Assembly: GCA_035292525.1 (NCBI GenBank) | Contig: DATDPZ010000018.1 | Coordinates: 1 to 5,577 of the forward strand | Length of the DNA: 5,577 bases | Direction of reading: 5' to 3' | DNA from: VBAS01 sp035292525 | Lineage (GTDB): Bacteria; Bacteroidota; Bacteroidia; Chitinophagales; Chitinophagaceae | Shown: positions 1 through 4,671 of the stretch, in pieces | Numbering within the stretch: position 1 is the stretch's first letter | Layout of the letters: each line of letters begins with the position of its first letter | Made by a program: the position numbers and the translations under genes | The notes under the pieces: model-generated | Database searches by the model: none | Told to the model about the DNA's origin: nothing | What the model saw: only the letters and a program-made list of their open reading frames with translations

Positions 1-147
1 CGCCGCCGCAATGGCGCCATAACTGGTTACCCTTCCTCTTGGTATTTGTCTTGCCACTTCATGAACCAGTTCAAAAAAACTTTCATCCTTTTTACCGGAA
101 GGTTTTACTGATTTTAATTTAGCGGGTAATTTTTTATTTGATAACAT
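1..147 (-). CDS. MGMT-family / alkyltransferase-like protein (5' part, cut by window edge)
   Basis: The first 49 codons are visible, from ATG at 147-145, and the frame stays open to base 1. After a basic, low-complexity N-terminus (about residues 1-20) comes FFELVHEVARQIPRGRVTSY followed by GAIAAA (about residues 24-49). This is the start of the helix-turn-helix DNA-binding domain shared by O6-alkylguanine-DNA methyltransferases and alkyltransferase-like (ATL) proteins. The protein begins directly with this domain, without the long N-terminal domain of Ada/Ogt. That fits the short (about 100-120 aa) Bacteroidota MGMT-family proteins, which bind alkylated guanine. The cysteine or tryptophan that separates a repairing enzyme from a non-catalytic ATL lies outside the window, so that is undecided. 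The ATG is the only methionine before an upstream in-frame stop (181-183). It lies 45 bases after the trmB stop on the same strand, so co-transcription is likely. Confidence 0.85.
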   Translation of the reverse strand, partial: MLSNKKLPAKLKSVKPSGKKDESFFELVHEVARQIPRGRVTSYGAIAAA

Positions 148-192
148 AAGTAGAAGATAATTTTTAAACTGCTGATTCTTCTAAGCCTCTTT

Positions 193-939
193 TTAAAGAA
201 GAGATGGCTTTGGCAAGGGGTTTATATCAACTCCTTTTACTTCCTGTTCTTTTAAATACTGTTGTAAAATTTTATCTGCTTCTTTTTCAGGAAAAATTTC
301 AGGCAGGGAAAATTTTAAATAATGAATCCTGTTGCTGCCTGCAATATCCAATAACTCATAATGCGTTTTTATTTTAAGTTCTTCCGGTATTACAGGCAAT
401 GCATTTACGTCATTCAAATCTTCGATCAGGGTGCATCCGTATTTTTCAATGACCAGTTTCGTAAAACTATATAATGCCGGGCTATCTGTTTTTAAATGTA
501 TTAATCCGCCGGGTTCAAGTAGCTGTTTGTAAAAACGCAAAAATTTCGGATGTGTCAATCTTTTTTTCGCTTTACCTGTTCTTAATTGAGGATCGGGAAA
601 GGTGATCCATATTTCTTTTATTTCTCCCGGAAAAAAGTGATCAGAAATTTTATCAATCTGAACCCGGAGAAAAGCTGCATTTGTAAGTTGTTGCTGAATA
701 CATTTTTTTGCCCCCACCCAGATGCGGTTACCCTTCAGGTCAACACCAATAAAATTTCTTTCAGGGTAAAGCGCAGCAAGAGCAACAGTGTACTCACCTT
801 TGCCACAGGCCAGTTCCAGTGTGATGGGTTTATTATTTTGAAAATGATTTTTCCATTTACCCCGCATATCCTGCGGGTATTGCAGCACATTGGGAAAAGA
901 TTTCAATTCCTCAAAACGAATAAGTTTTTTTTGTCCCAT
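193..939 (-). CDS. trmB: tRNA (guanine-N7-)-methyltransferase TrmB
   Basis: The 248-residue protein would methylate N7 of guanosine 46 in the tRNA variable loop, using S-adenosylmethionine, in the cytoplasm. Visible family features: the SAM-binding motif I LELACGKGEY (41-50), the acidic end of the second strand in GVDLKG (65-70), the catalytic/substrate motif TFPDPQ (113-118) followed by a basic KAKKRL stretch, and HLKTD (148-152). Length is normal for Bacteroidota TrmB. A start at 993 would add 18 residues, but I choose ATG 939. MGQKK..RF is the usual Bacteroidota N-terminus, and a perfect TACCTTTG -7 promoter element (946-953) lies inside the would-be extension, leaving a very short or absent leader. 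It is followed at 45 bases by the MGMT-family gene. Annotation as TrmB is firm. Confidence 0.95.
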   Translation of the reverse strand: MGQKKLIRFEELKSFPNVLQYPQDMRGKWKNHFQNNKPITLELACGKGEYTVALAALYPERNFIGVDLKGNRIWVGAKKCIQQQLTNAAFLRVQIDKISDHFFPGEIKEIWITFPDPQLRTGKAKKRLTHPKFLRFYKQLLEPGGLIHLKTDSPALYSFTKLVIEKYGCTLIEDLNDVNALPVIPEELKIKTHYELLDIAGSNRIHYLKFSLPEIFPEKEADKILQQYLKEQEVKGVDINPLPKPSLL

Positions 940-945
940 GGGCGG

Positions 946-953
946 CAAAGGTA
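946..953 (-). promoter_or_regulatory. trmB -7 promoter element (TAnnTTTG)
   Basis: Reading the minus strand, TACCTTTG matches the Bacteroidota sigma -7 consensus TAnnTTTG exactly. It ends seven bases before the trmB ATG at 939. I see no TTG at the usual -33 distance. Its place argues for start 939 and for a nearly leaderless mRNA. Confidence 0.6.
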
Positions 954-976
954 GCCAGTAAATAAAAAGGAAATTG

Positions 977-984
977 TATTTTTG
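977..984 (+). promoter_or_regulatory. -7 promoter element of the toxin-antitoxin operon
   Basis: TATTTTTG matches TAnnTTTG exactly and lies 14 bases before the antitoxin ATG at 999. No clear -33 TTG is visible. A weak inverted repeat (ATTGT at 973-977, ACAAT at 990-994) brackets it, which could be an antitoxin operator but is too short to rely on. Confidence 0.5.
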
Positions 985-998
985 AACAAACAATATTT

Positions 999-1223
999 AT
1001 GGCCGAAGCATTTAAATATTTAATTGATGAAAATGGGGAAAAGACCTCCGTGCTTGTACCAATTAAGACCTGGCAAAAAATAAACAATGACTATAACAAG
1101 CTTCAGAATAAGCTCAACGTATTAAGTGGGATCAAAAGTGGTTTTGCTGAAGTGAGGGAATCTAAAAGAACGGTAAAAAAATTACAGACTTTAAAAGAGT
1201 TTCTGCGTGAAAGTAACCGTTAG
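999..1223 (+). CDS. RelB/Phd-like antitoxin of a type II toxin-antitoxin pair
   Basis: This 74-residue protein begins AEAFKYLIDENGEKTSVLVP. Two short beta strands around YLIDENGEKTSVLVPI (7-22) are followed by the helical segment KTWQKINNDYNKLQNKL and a basic C-terminal half with KEFLRES near the end. This is the layout of short Phd/YefM- and RelB-type antitoxins, in which the N-terminal part dimerises and binds the operator and the C-terminal tail wraps the toxin. The family call rests on this look and on the neighbouring RelE-like gene, whose start (1207) overlaps the last 17 bases of this gene. Such overlap suggests translational coupling. The promoter element at 977-984 and the terminator at 1575-1596 delimit the operon. 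The antitoxin reading frame is intact although its toxin is not. Confidence 0.75.
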   Translation: MAEAFKYLIDENGEKTSVLVPIKTWQKINNDYNKLQNKLNVLSGIKSGFAEVRESKRTVKKLQTLKEFLRESNR

Positions 1224-1573
1224 AATTACAAAGAATTTTAAAACAGAAGCAAAACCCCTGCTTAAAAAATATCATTCCCTGGCCAGGGATCTCCTGAACC
1301 TGGAAAAAGAATTGTTGGTTACACCAAGACTTGGTGTTTACCTGGGAAATGATGCATACAAAATCCGTTTAAGAATTACAAGCAAAGGAAAAGGTAAAAA
1401 ACGGAGACGCCCGGGTCATTTCCCTTGTAGAAACCACGGTAATTGGTTTTGCTGAACTTATTTCAGAAGAAGAAATCACCGTGAATTTAATTTCCATCTT
1501 CAACAAAGCTGATGTTGAGAATATTTCTGATAAAGAACTTAGAGATTTAATAAGAAATTTCAGAAACCAGTAA
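1207..1573 (+). pseudogene. RelE/ParE-family toxin, broken by a +1 frameshift
   Basis: Reading starts at GTG 1207, inside the antitoxin gene. The first frame gives KNFKTEAKPLLKKYHSLARD, then LGNDAYKIRLRITSKGKGK, which is typical of Bacteroidota RelE-like ribosome-dependent mRNA interferases. After the run of six A at 1396-1401 this frame degenerates into a basic tail and stops at 1453-1455. Removing one A restores GKNGDARVISLVETTVIGFA and a C-terminus ending NISDKELRDLIRNFRNQ with TAA at 1571-1573. That gives a 121-residue protein of normal family length and the expected (N/S)G-x-ARVI motif. The event is therefore a one-base insertion in a homopolymer. It may be real inactivation, a sequencing or assembly indel, or, less likely, be rescued by polymerase slippage. 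As written, the product lacks the last beta strands and C-terminal helix needed for a RelE fold. Confidence 0.82.
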
Positions 1574-1574
1574 A

Positions 1575-1596
1575 AACCTTAGGAAGGTTATTTTTT
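1575..1596 (+). terminator. Rho-independent terminator of the toxin-antitoxin operon
   Basis: AACCTT (1575-1580), loop AGG, AAGGTT (1584-1589), then A and six T (1591-1596). It begins two bases after the toxin stop codon. The 6-bp stem is short and only moderately GC-rich, but the U-tract is good. Confidence 0.6.
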
Positions 1597-1629
1597 ATAG
1601 AAATCAGTAGTGTAAGCAATTACAAAAAC

Positions 1630-1659
1630 AAAAAAGCCTTCCTGTAAAAACAGAAAGGC
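1630..1659 (-). terminator. Rho-independent terminator of the structured RNA
   Basis: On the minus strand GCCUUUCUG (1659-1651), loop UUUUUA, CAGGAAGGC (1644-1636) forms 9 bp with one U-G pair, followed by six U (1635-1630). On the plus strand the wobble becomes a C-A mismatch and no T-run follows, so the terminator acts for the minus strand only. Confidence 0.8.
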
Positions 1660-1892
1660 AAATTAATCACATGAGAAAACTGTAGCTGTAGGGGGAGGGT
1701 TCGAACCTCCACGGAGCAGTTAGCCAAAAAGCAAAGATTAGTGGTCAACCCTGGTCGGCCTTACCATTGGTAACGTCGGCTCTACTTTTCGTTTATCCTG
1801 TGATCTCCACCCCCGAGACGAGGGGGCATGTCTGCCGGGCTTGCGCCATTTCATCACCCCACAGTGTATTCAACCTTTTTTAAGAGCTTGAT
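1630..1892 (-). ncRNA. Unidentified structured RNA with a tRNA-like T-arm
   Basis: The minus strand has a promoter (1897-1929), a GC-rich stretch in an AT-rich spacer, and a terminator (1630-1659), implying a primary transcript of about 260 nt. Its ends pair: CUGUGGGG (1864-1857) with CCCUACAG (1693-1686), enclosing a core of 179 nt. Next to the 3' closing strand is GGAGG-UUCGAAC-CCUCC, a perfect 5-bp, 7-nt-loop tRNA T-arm (1710-1694). The next seven bases pair with the 5' end as an acceptor stem would, with one G-U. Other hairpins: GGC-GCAA-GCC, GGCA-GACA-UGCC, CCCCC/GGGGG and UUACC-AAU-GGUAA (1773-1761). CGAAAAG can also pair with CUUUUUG. No CCA follows the T-arm and no ANY-ALAA tag frame is present, so it is not an ordinary tRNA or tmRNA. 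Core motifs of RNase P and SRP RNA are absent. A 6S-like or Y-RNA-like molecule is possible but unproven. Confidence 0.65.
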
Positions 1893-1926
1893 GGAACAAA
1901 AGTAAAGGATACCGGGTATCTGTTCC
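1893..1926. promoter_or_regulatory. Nested inverted repeats over the RNA promoter
   Basis: A perfect palindrome GATACC-G-GGTATC (1908-1920) sits in the spacer between the -33 and -7 boxes of the RNA promoter. It is enclosed by a second perfect inverted repeat, GGAACA (1893-1898) and TGTTCC (1921-1926). The outer arms are not centred on the inner palindrome. The position suits a repressor operator. The regulator is unknown; the divergent Lrp-type gene is a natural candidate by proximity only. Confidence 0.45.
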
Positions 1927-1929
1927 AAA
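1897..1929 (-). promoter_or_regulatory. Full -33/-7 promoter of the structured RNA
   Basis: On the minus strand TTTG (1929-1926), a 21-base spacer and TACTTTTG (1904-1897) match the Bacteroidota TTTG / TAnnTTTG promoter. Transcription would start near 1890-1893. It is one of three promoters in the window with both boxes. Confidence 0.7.
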
Positions 1930-1937
1930 ATATTCAA

Positions 1938-1985
1938 TGATTATTTTAAAAATTTAGATAATAATCAATAATATTGTAATTGATT
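1938..1985. promoter_or_regulatory. AT-rich inverted repeats upstream of the Lrp/AsnC gene
   Basis: Two overlapping inverted repeats: TGATTATT (1938-1945) with AATAATCA (1960-1967), 14 bases apart, and AATCAAT (1963-1969) with ATTGATT (1979-1985), 9 bases apart. The middle copy is shared, so there are three related half-sites within about 50 bases. Lrp/AsnC proteins typically bind arrays of AT-rich, weakly palindromic sites and often repress their own gene, so this may be the autoregulatory site. I found no convincing TAnnTTTG element for the gene itself here. Confidence 0.4.
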
Positions 1986-2012
1986 GAATAATACATAAAA
2001 TCATATTGTCAA

Positions 2013-2477
2013 ATGGCTGCTAAATTAAATCTTGACAAACTGGACCTGCAGATCATTCAGCAAATGATGAATGATGCAACAATCTCCTATGTTGAATTAG
2101 GAAAGAAACTTTTTGTTTCAGCCGGCACCATTCATGTCAGAATAAAAAAACTTCATGATGCCGGTATCGTAAAAGGCAACCGCCTTCATGTGGATCTGAA
2201 AGTGCTGGGTTATGATGTTATTGCTTTTATCGGCATTTATTTAAAGGAAAGTTCTTTGTATGATTCTGTGGCCAAAGAACTGAATAAAATACCGGAAATT
2301 GTCCGGTTGAATTATACAACAGGCAACTACAGCATGTTTGCAGAAATTGTTTGCCGTGATATTGAAGAACTCAGGTTTGTCCTTCATGATCAGCTACAGA
2401 AAATAAAAGGGATTGAAAGAACGGAAACATTTATTTCCCTGGAAGAAAGCTTTAACCGGGCTGTGAAAGTGAGTTGA
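2013..2477 (+). CDS. Lrp/AsnC-family transcriptional regulator
   Basis: The 154-residue protein has the full two-domain Lrp/AsnC layout. The N-terminal winged helix-turn-helix (about 6-60) contains LDKLDLQIIQQMMNDATISY, then VELGKKLFVSAGTIHVRIKK and LHDAGIVKG. The RAM/AsnC ligand-binding and oligomerisation domain (about 66-146) shows YDVIAFIGIYL and the glycine-containing loop TTGNYSMFAEIVC (102-114). Such proteins form dimers to hexadecamers around DNA and commonly respond to amino acids; the effector cannot be read here. ATG 2013 gives the usual family length. The gene stands alone: the structured RNA is divergent upstream, a hairpin overlaps its end, and the next gene encodes an unrelated lipoprotein. 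Local AT-rich repeats (1938-1985) suggest autoregulation. Confidence 0.93.
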   Translation: MAAKLNLDKLDLQIIQQMMNDATISYVELGKKLFVSAGTIHVRIKKLHDAGIVKGNRLHVDLKVLGYDVIAFIGIYLKESSLYDSVAKELNKIPEIVRLNYTTGNYSMFAEIVCRDIEELRFVLHDQLQKIKGIERTETFISLEESFNRAVKVS

Positions 2478-2496
2478 AAATAAAACTCACGTTCAC
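2463..2496 (+). terminator. Terminator-like hairpin at the end of the Lrp/AsnC gene
   Basis: GTGAAAGTGAGT (2463-2474) pairs with ACTCACGTTCAC (2485-2496) with one mismatch in 12. The 10-base loop includes the TGA stop. The downstream sequence (CTTATTCTAAATAATC) is AT-rich but has no continuous T-run, so efficiency is doubtful. Confidence 0.45.
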
Positions 2497-2543
2497 CTTA
2501 TTCTAAATAATCTTATCTTAGTTTTTCTATCAAATAAATCGAA

Positions 2544-2972
2544 ATGAGAAAATCAGTGGTTTGTGTTTTTGCGGGTATTGCCATCCTGTTTATAATTACA
2601 GGTAGCTGTAAAAAAAAGACTACACCGCCACCGCCACCACCACCAACTGAAGCAACTTTGGCAGTGACGCTTACCCCTCCTGTTAACTCAGTGCAGCCGG
2701 CTGCACCACAGACAGATTTTCCTCTTACTGTTTCTATTACATCTACCATGCCTGCCCAGGGAGTAACCATTGTTATTTCAGCGAAAAAAGACGATGGCTC
2801 CGGAGCCGCCGCTTTTTTTAACAGCTCCACAAACAGCAGTATAGCTAACAACTCGTTTACCATAACCGGTACACCCACCAATGTTGTTTGTTTAACTACT
2901 GTTACGGTGACGTCAGTCTCTAAACCAACTAATACCTGGACAGGATCCTACCGTTATTCCAGGAAACCCTGA
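2544..2972 (+). CDS. Small predicted lipoprotein with polyproline linker, function unknown
   Basis: The 142-residue protein has a signal sequence (MRKSVVCVFAGIAILFIITG) ending in a lipobox-like ITGSC, with Cys22 as the expected lipidated residue. KKKTT and seven prolines (28-34) follow as a spacer. The rest (about 37-140) is rich in T, V, S and N, with alternating patterns such as LTVSITSTMPAQGVTIVISA and FTITGTPTNVVCLTTVTVTS, suggesting one beta-sandwich (Ig-like) domain held off the outer or inner membrane. I recognise no catalytic motif. A single later cysteine (near 115) is present. No Asp/Glu-rich surface-export signal follows the cysteine. The leader has a near-match -7 element (TAGTTTTT, 2519-2526). 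Its stop directly abuts the stop of the convergent glycosyltransferase gene. The lipoprotein call is good; function is open. Confidence 0.8.
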   Translation: MRKSVVCVFAGIAILFIITGSCKKKTTPPPPPPPTEATLAVTLTPPVNSVQPAAPQTDFPLTVSITSTMPAQGVTIVISAKKDDGSGAAAFFNSSTNSSIANNSFTITGTPTNVVCLTTVTVTSVSKPTNTWTGSYRYSRKP

Positions 2973-4088
2973 TCATTTTACTTTTCTTCCTTTCCATTCA
3001 AAATAACTAAACCGGCCCAGCCAGCCGGCAATAACCATGTAAACAATATGCACGGGTTGAAAAATTAAAAACAGGCGAAGGAGCTTTGTTTTATTGTAGA
3101 ATTTTGCCACCGGATAAATAAACGCTGACTCAATAATCGTTTTTCCAATCAGTAAAGCAAATAGCCCCGGCCATAAAAAAAAATTCCAGAAGCCGGCAAC
3201 AAACAAAATAAAAAGAAACAGGTTAAAACAATATACAAGGAACAAAGCGCCGAAGATCTTTGGATCATGGTACTGTGTCGCTTTGCTGGCCCACCTGATC
3301 CGCTGGCTGAAAAATTCTTTCCAGGTTTTTGCGGCATTTGTTTTTACGATTGCTTCTTTGGAGAGCAGGTAAAAATATTGATCTGGAAAACGCTTAACAA
3401 TTTTATTCATCAGCAGCATATCATCACCGGAAGCAATATGATCTATGCCGCTAAAACCACCCACTTCATAAAAAATTTTTTTTTCGTAAGCGAGGTTGGC
3501 GCCATTACACATGTTGTGTATTTTTTTCTGAACGGCGGCAGCTGTGATTCCCTGCAATGTCAGGAAGTCTAATAATTGAAAGATTTGCAGAAAATTATTT
3601 TCATTTTCCAGCATCACGGGTGCTGCAATAAAAACAGCATTTTTTTCTTCTTTGAAAGCAGCAATCGTTTTTAACCAGTTTGGCGGCGCCACACAATCGG
3701 CATCGGTAGTAACGATCAAGTCGCCTGTGGCTGCAGCAATTCCTGTTTCAAGGGCCTTTTTTTTATAGGAGTTAATATGCTCAGCTTCTTCCCTGATAAG
3801 TTTTGCAAAAGGAAACCCCTTTACAATCTCCGCTGTTTTATCTTCAGAATGATCATCCACTACAATCACTTCATAAAGATGGCCGGGGTAGGTCTGTGCC
3901 TGCATAGAAACCAACAGCTTGCCAATATTTTCATCTTCATTCCGGGCAGGTATGATGACGGATATCTTTGTTTCGGCCAAATCACTTTTGGGTACAAAAA
4001 CAGGAACCTGCCGCCATCCGGCCCGGTAGTATAGAATAAGAACACTATACATTATAAATAGCGCTATGGAAATATAGAGGAGGATCAT
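2973..4088 (-). CDS. Membrane-anchored family 2 glycosyltransferase
   Basis: Counting from ATG 4088, the protein has 371 residues. An N-terminal membrane helix (about 2-21) precedes a cytoplasmic GT-A domain: SVIIPARNE (43-51), VVDDHSEDKT (76-85), the metal/nucleotide-sugar-binding TDADC (128-132), the likely acceptor/base region SGDD (220-223) and QRIRW (262-266). The Q-x-x-R-W motif is typical of processive or cellulose/hyaluronan-synthase-like GT2 enzymes. Two to four membrane helices follow (about 278-350), and the tail is basic. Such enzymes transfer sugars from nucleotide donors to lipid or polysaccharide acceptors at the inner membrane; donor and product cannot be read. A TTG start at 4112 would add eight residues, but a -7 element (4100-4107) lies within them, so ATG 4088 is preferred. 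No other glycan gene adjoins it in this window. Confidence 0.9.
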   Translation of the reverse strand: MILLYISIALFIMYSVLILYYRAGWRQVPVFVPKSDLAETKISVIIPARNEDENIGKLLVSMQAQTYPGHLYEVIVVDDHSEDKTAEIVKGFPFAKLIREEAEHINSYKKKALETGIAAATGDLIVTTDADCVAPPNWLKTIAAFKEEKNAVFIAAPVMLENENNFLQIFQLLDFLTLQGITAAAVQKKIHNMCNGANLAYEKKIFYEVGGFSGIDHIASGDDMLLMNKIVKRFPDQYFYLLSKEAIVKTNAAKTWKEFFSQRIRWASKATQYHDPKIFGALFLVYCFNLFLFILFVAGFWNFFLWPGLFALLIGKTIIESAFIYPVAKFYNKTKLLRLFLIFQPVHIVYMVIAGWLGRFSYFEWKGRKVK

Positions 4089-4099
4089 CTCTGCATTAA

Positions 4100-4129
4100 C
4101 AAATCTAACCAAAGCAGGGCGTTGAACAA
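4100..4129 (-). promoter_or_regulatory. -33/-7 promoter of the glycosyltransferase gene
   Basis: On the minus strand TTG (4129-4127), 19 bases, then TAGATTTG (4107-4100), an exact Bacteroidota consensus pair. It ends 11 bases before ATG 4088, giving a very short leader. Confidence 0.65.
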
Positions 4130-4177
4130 GTTGAATAATTCTTCTTGTTTAGCGAAGAAAAAATCTTCCAATATTTT

Positions 4178-4208
4178 TTTGGTTGATGCCGGGATATCTC
4201 TACCTTTG
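4178..4208 (+). promoter_or_regulatory. -33/-7 promoter of the marR gene
   Basis: TTTG (4178-4181), 19 bases, then TACCTTTG (4201-4208) match the Bacteroidota consensus exactly. Transcription should start near 4212-4216, inside the adjoining palindrome, and upstream of the chosen start at 4230. Confidence 0.7.
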
Positions 4209-4209
4209 A

Positions 4210-4229
4210 ATAGTTGTATAAACAACTAT
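4210..4229. promoter_or_regulatory. Palindromic operator, probably bound by MarR
   Basis: ATAGTTGT (4210-4217), centre ATAA, ACAACTAT (4222-4229): perfect 8-bp arms over 20 bp. It lies between the -7 element and the marR ATG, across the transcription start. Size, symmetry and place are those of MarR-family autorepressor sites. I saw no second copy near the acyl-CoA dehydrogenase gene. Confidence 0.7.
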
Positions 4230-4670
4230 ATGCCAAACAACCATTTTAAAAAAGGAGAGTTATACAGTTTTATTACGGGTAAAGCTTCTACGGCTATTGC
4301 CCGCCGGCTTCAAAAAAAACTGAATGATGCCGGATTAAATCTCACCATTGAACAATGGAGTGTTCTTTATCATTTATGGAAAGAAGATGGCAAAAGCCAG
4401 CAGGATTTATGTAATGGTACTTTTCGTGACAAGCCCAGCATCACCCGCCTGGTTGATAATCTTGAAAAACTAAACCTGGTAAAAAGAGTAGCATCTGAAA
4501 ATGACAGGAGGATCAATAAAATTTTTTTAACAAAGCAGGCATTGAAATTACAGGAACAAACCATGTTGCTTGCTGAAGAAACACTGAATGAAGCTTTAGA
4601 AACCGTGCCGGTAGAAAAAATAGAAGTATGTAAGGAGGTTTTACAAATTGTGTATGATAATCTGAAATAG
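4230..4670 (+). CDS. MarR-family transcriptional regulator
   Basis: The 146-residue protein from ATG 4230 has the MarR fold. N-terminal helices (LYSFITGKASTAIARRLQKK, 11-30) would form the dimer interface. The winged helix-turn-helix spans about 38-105, with LTIEQWSVLYHLWKEDGKSQ, DKPSITRLVDNLEKLNLVKR and the wing residues ENDRR (90-94). The C-terminal dimerisation helices follow. The frame is open upstream to an ATG at 4122, but that start precedes the promoter (4178-4208) and would add 36 residues foreign to the family. ATG 4230 directly after the operator palindrome gives normal length. MarR proteins usually repress their own and adjacent genes and release DNA on binding small aromatic or acyl ligands. 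The acyl-CoA dehydrogenase gene 184 bases downstream suggests a lipid-related ligand, which is inference. Confidence 0.92.
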   Translation: MPNNHFKKGELYSFITGKASTAIARRLQKKLNDAGLNLTIEQWSVLYHLWKEDGKSQQDLCNGTFRDKPSITRLVDNLEKLNLVKRVASENDRRINKIFLTKQALKLQEQTMLLAEETLNEALETVPVEKIEVCKEVLQIVYDNLK

Positions 4671-4671
4671 C

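Noticed and set aside
586..954. Open frame on the plus strand opposite trmB
   Set aside because: It has no recognisable domain and lies entirely within the complement of a firmly identified gene. The frames opposite the glycosyltransferase, marR and acyl-CoA dehydrogenase genes were rejected likewise.
940..993. Longer trmB start at 993
   Set aside because: The added 18 residues are hydrophobic and unlike the family N-terminus, and the -7 promoter element lies within them.
1396..1402. Programmed -1 frameshift at AAAAAAC in the toxin gene
   Set aside because: The correct downstream frame is +1 relative to the upstream frame, so a -1 slip does not restore it. The codon phase is also wrong for the classic heptamer.
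1686..1710. Ordinary tRNA gene ending in the T-arm at 1694-1710 (minus strand)
   Set aside because: The T-arm and a 7-base acceptor-like strand are perfect, but no D-arm or anticodon arm in normal register lies upstream and no CCA or typical discriminator follows. The 5' pairing strand is about 150 bases away.
1630..1892. tmRNA (ssrA), RNase P RNA or SRP RNA
   Set aside because: No alanine-rich tag frame (such as ...ALAA-stop) and no GG..UUCGAC 5' motif for tmRNA. No GAGGAAAGUCC / ACAGAA core for RNase P. No GGAAGG-AGCAG loop for SRP RNA. A covariance-model search could still overturn this for a divergent tmRNA.
2513..2881. Minus-strand frame opposite the lipoprotein gene
   Set aside because: Its glycine run is the complement of the polyproline codons. 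The plus strand has a signal peptide and lipobox, so it is the coding one.
4089..4112. TTG start at 4112 for the glycosyltransferase
   Set aside because: The TAGATTTG promoter element at 4100-4107 falls inside the extension, and ATG 4088 directly precedes the first membrane helix.
4122..4229. marR start at 4122
   Set aside because: It precedes the consensus promoter and operator and adds 36 residues not expected in MarR proteins.
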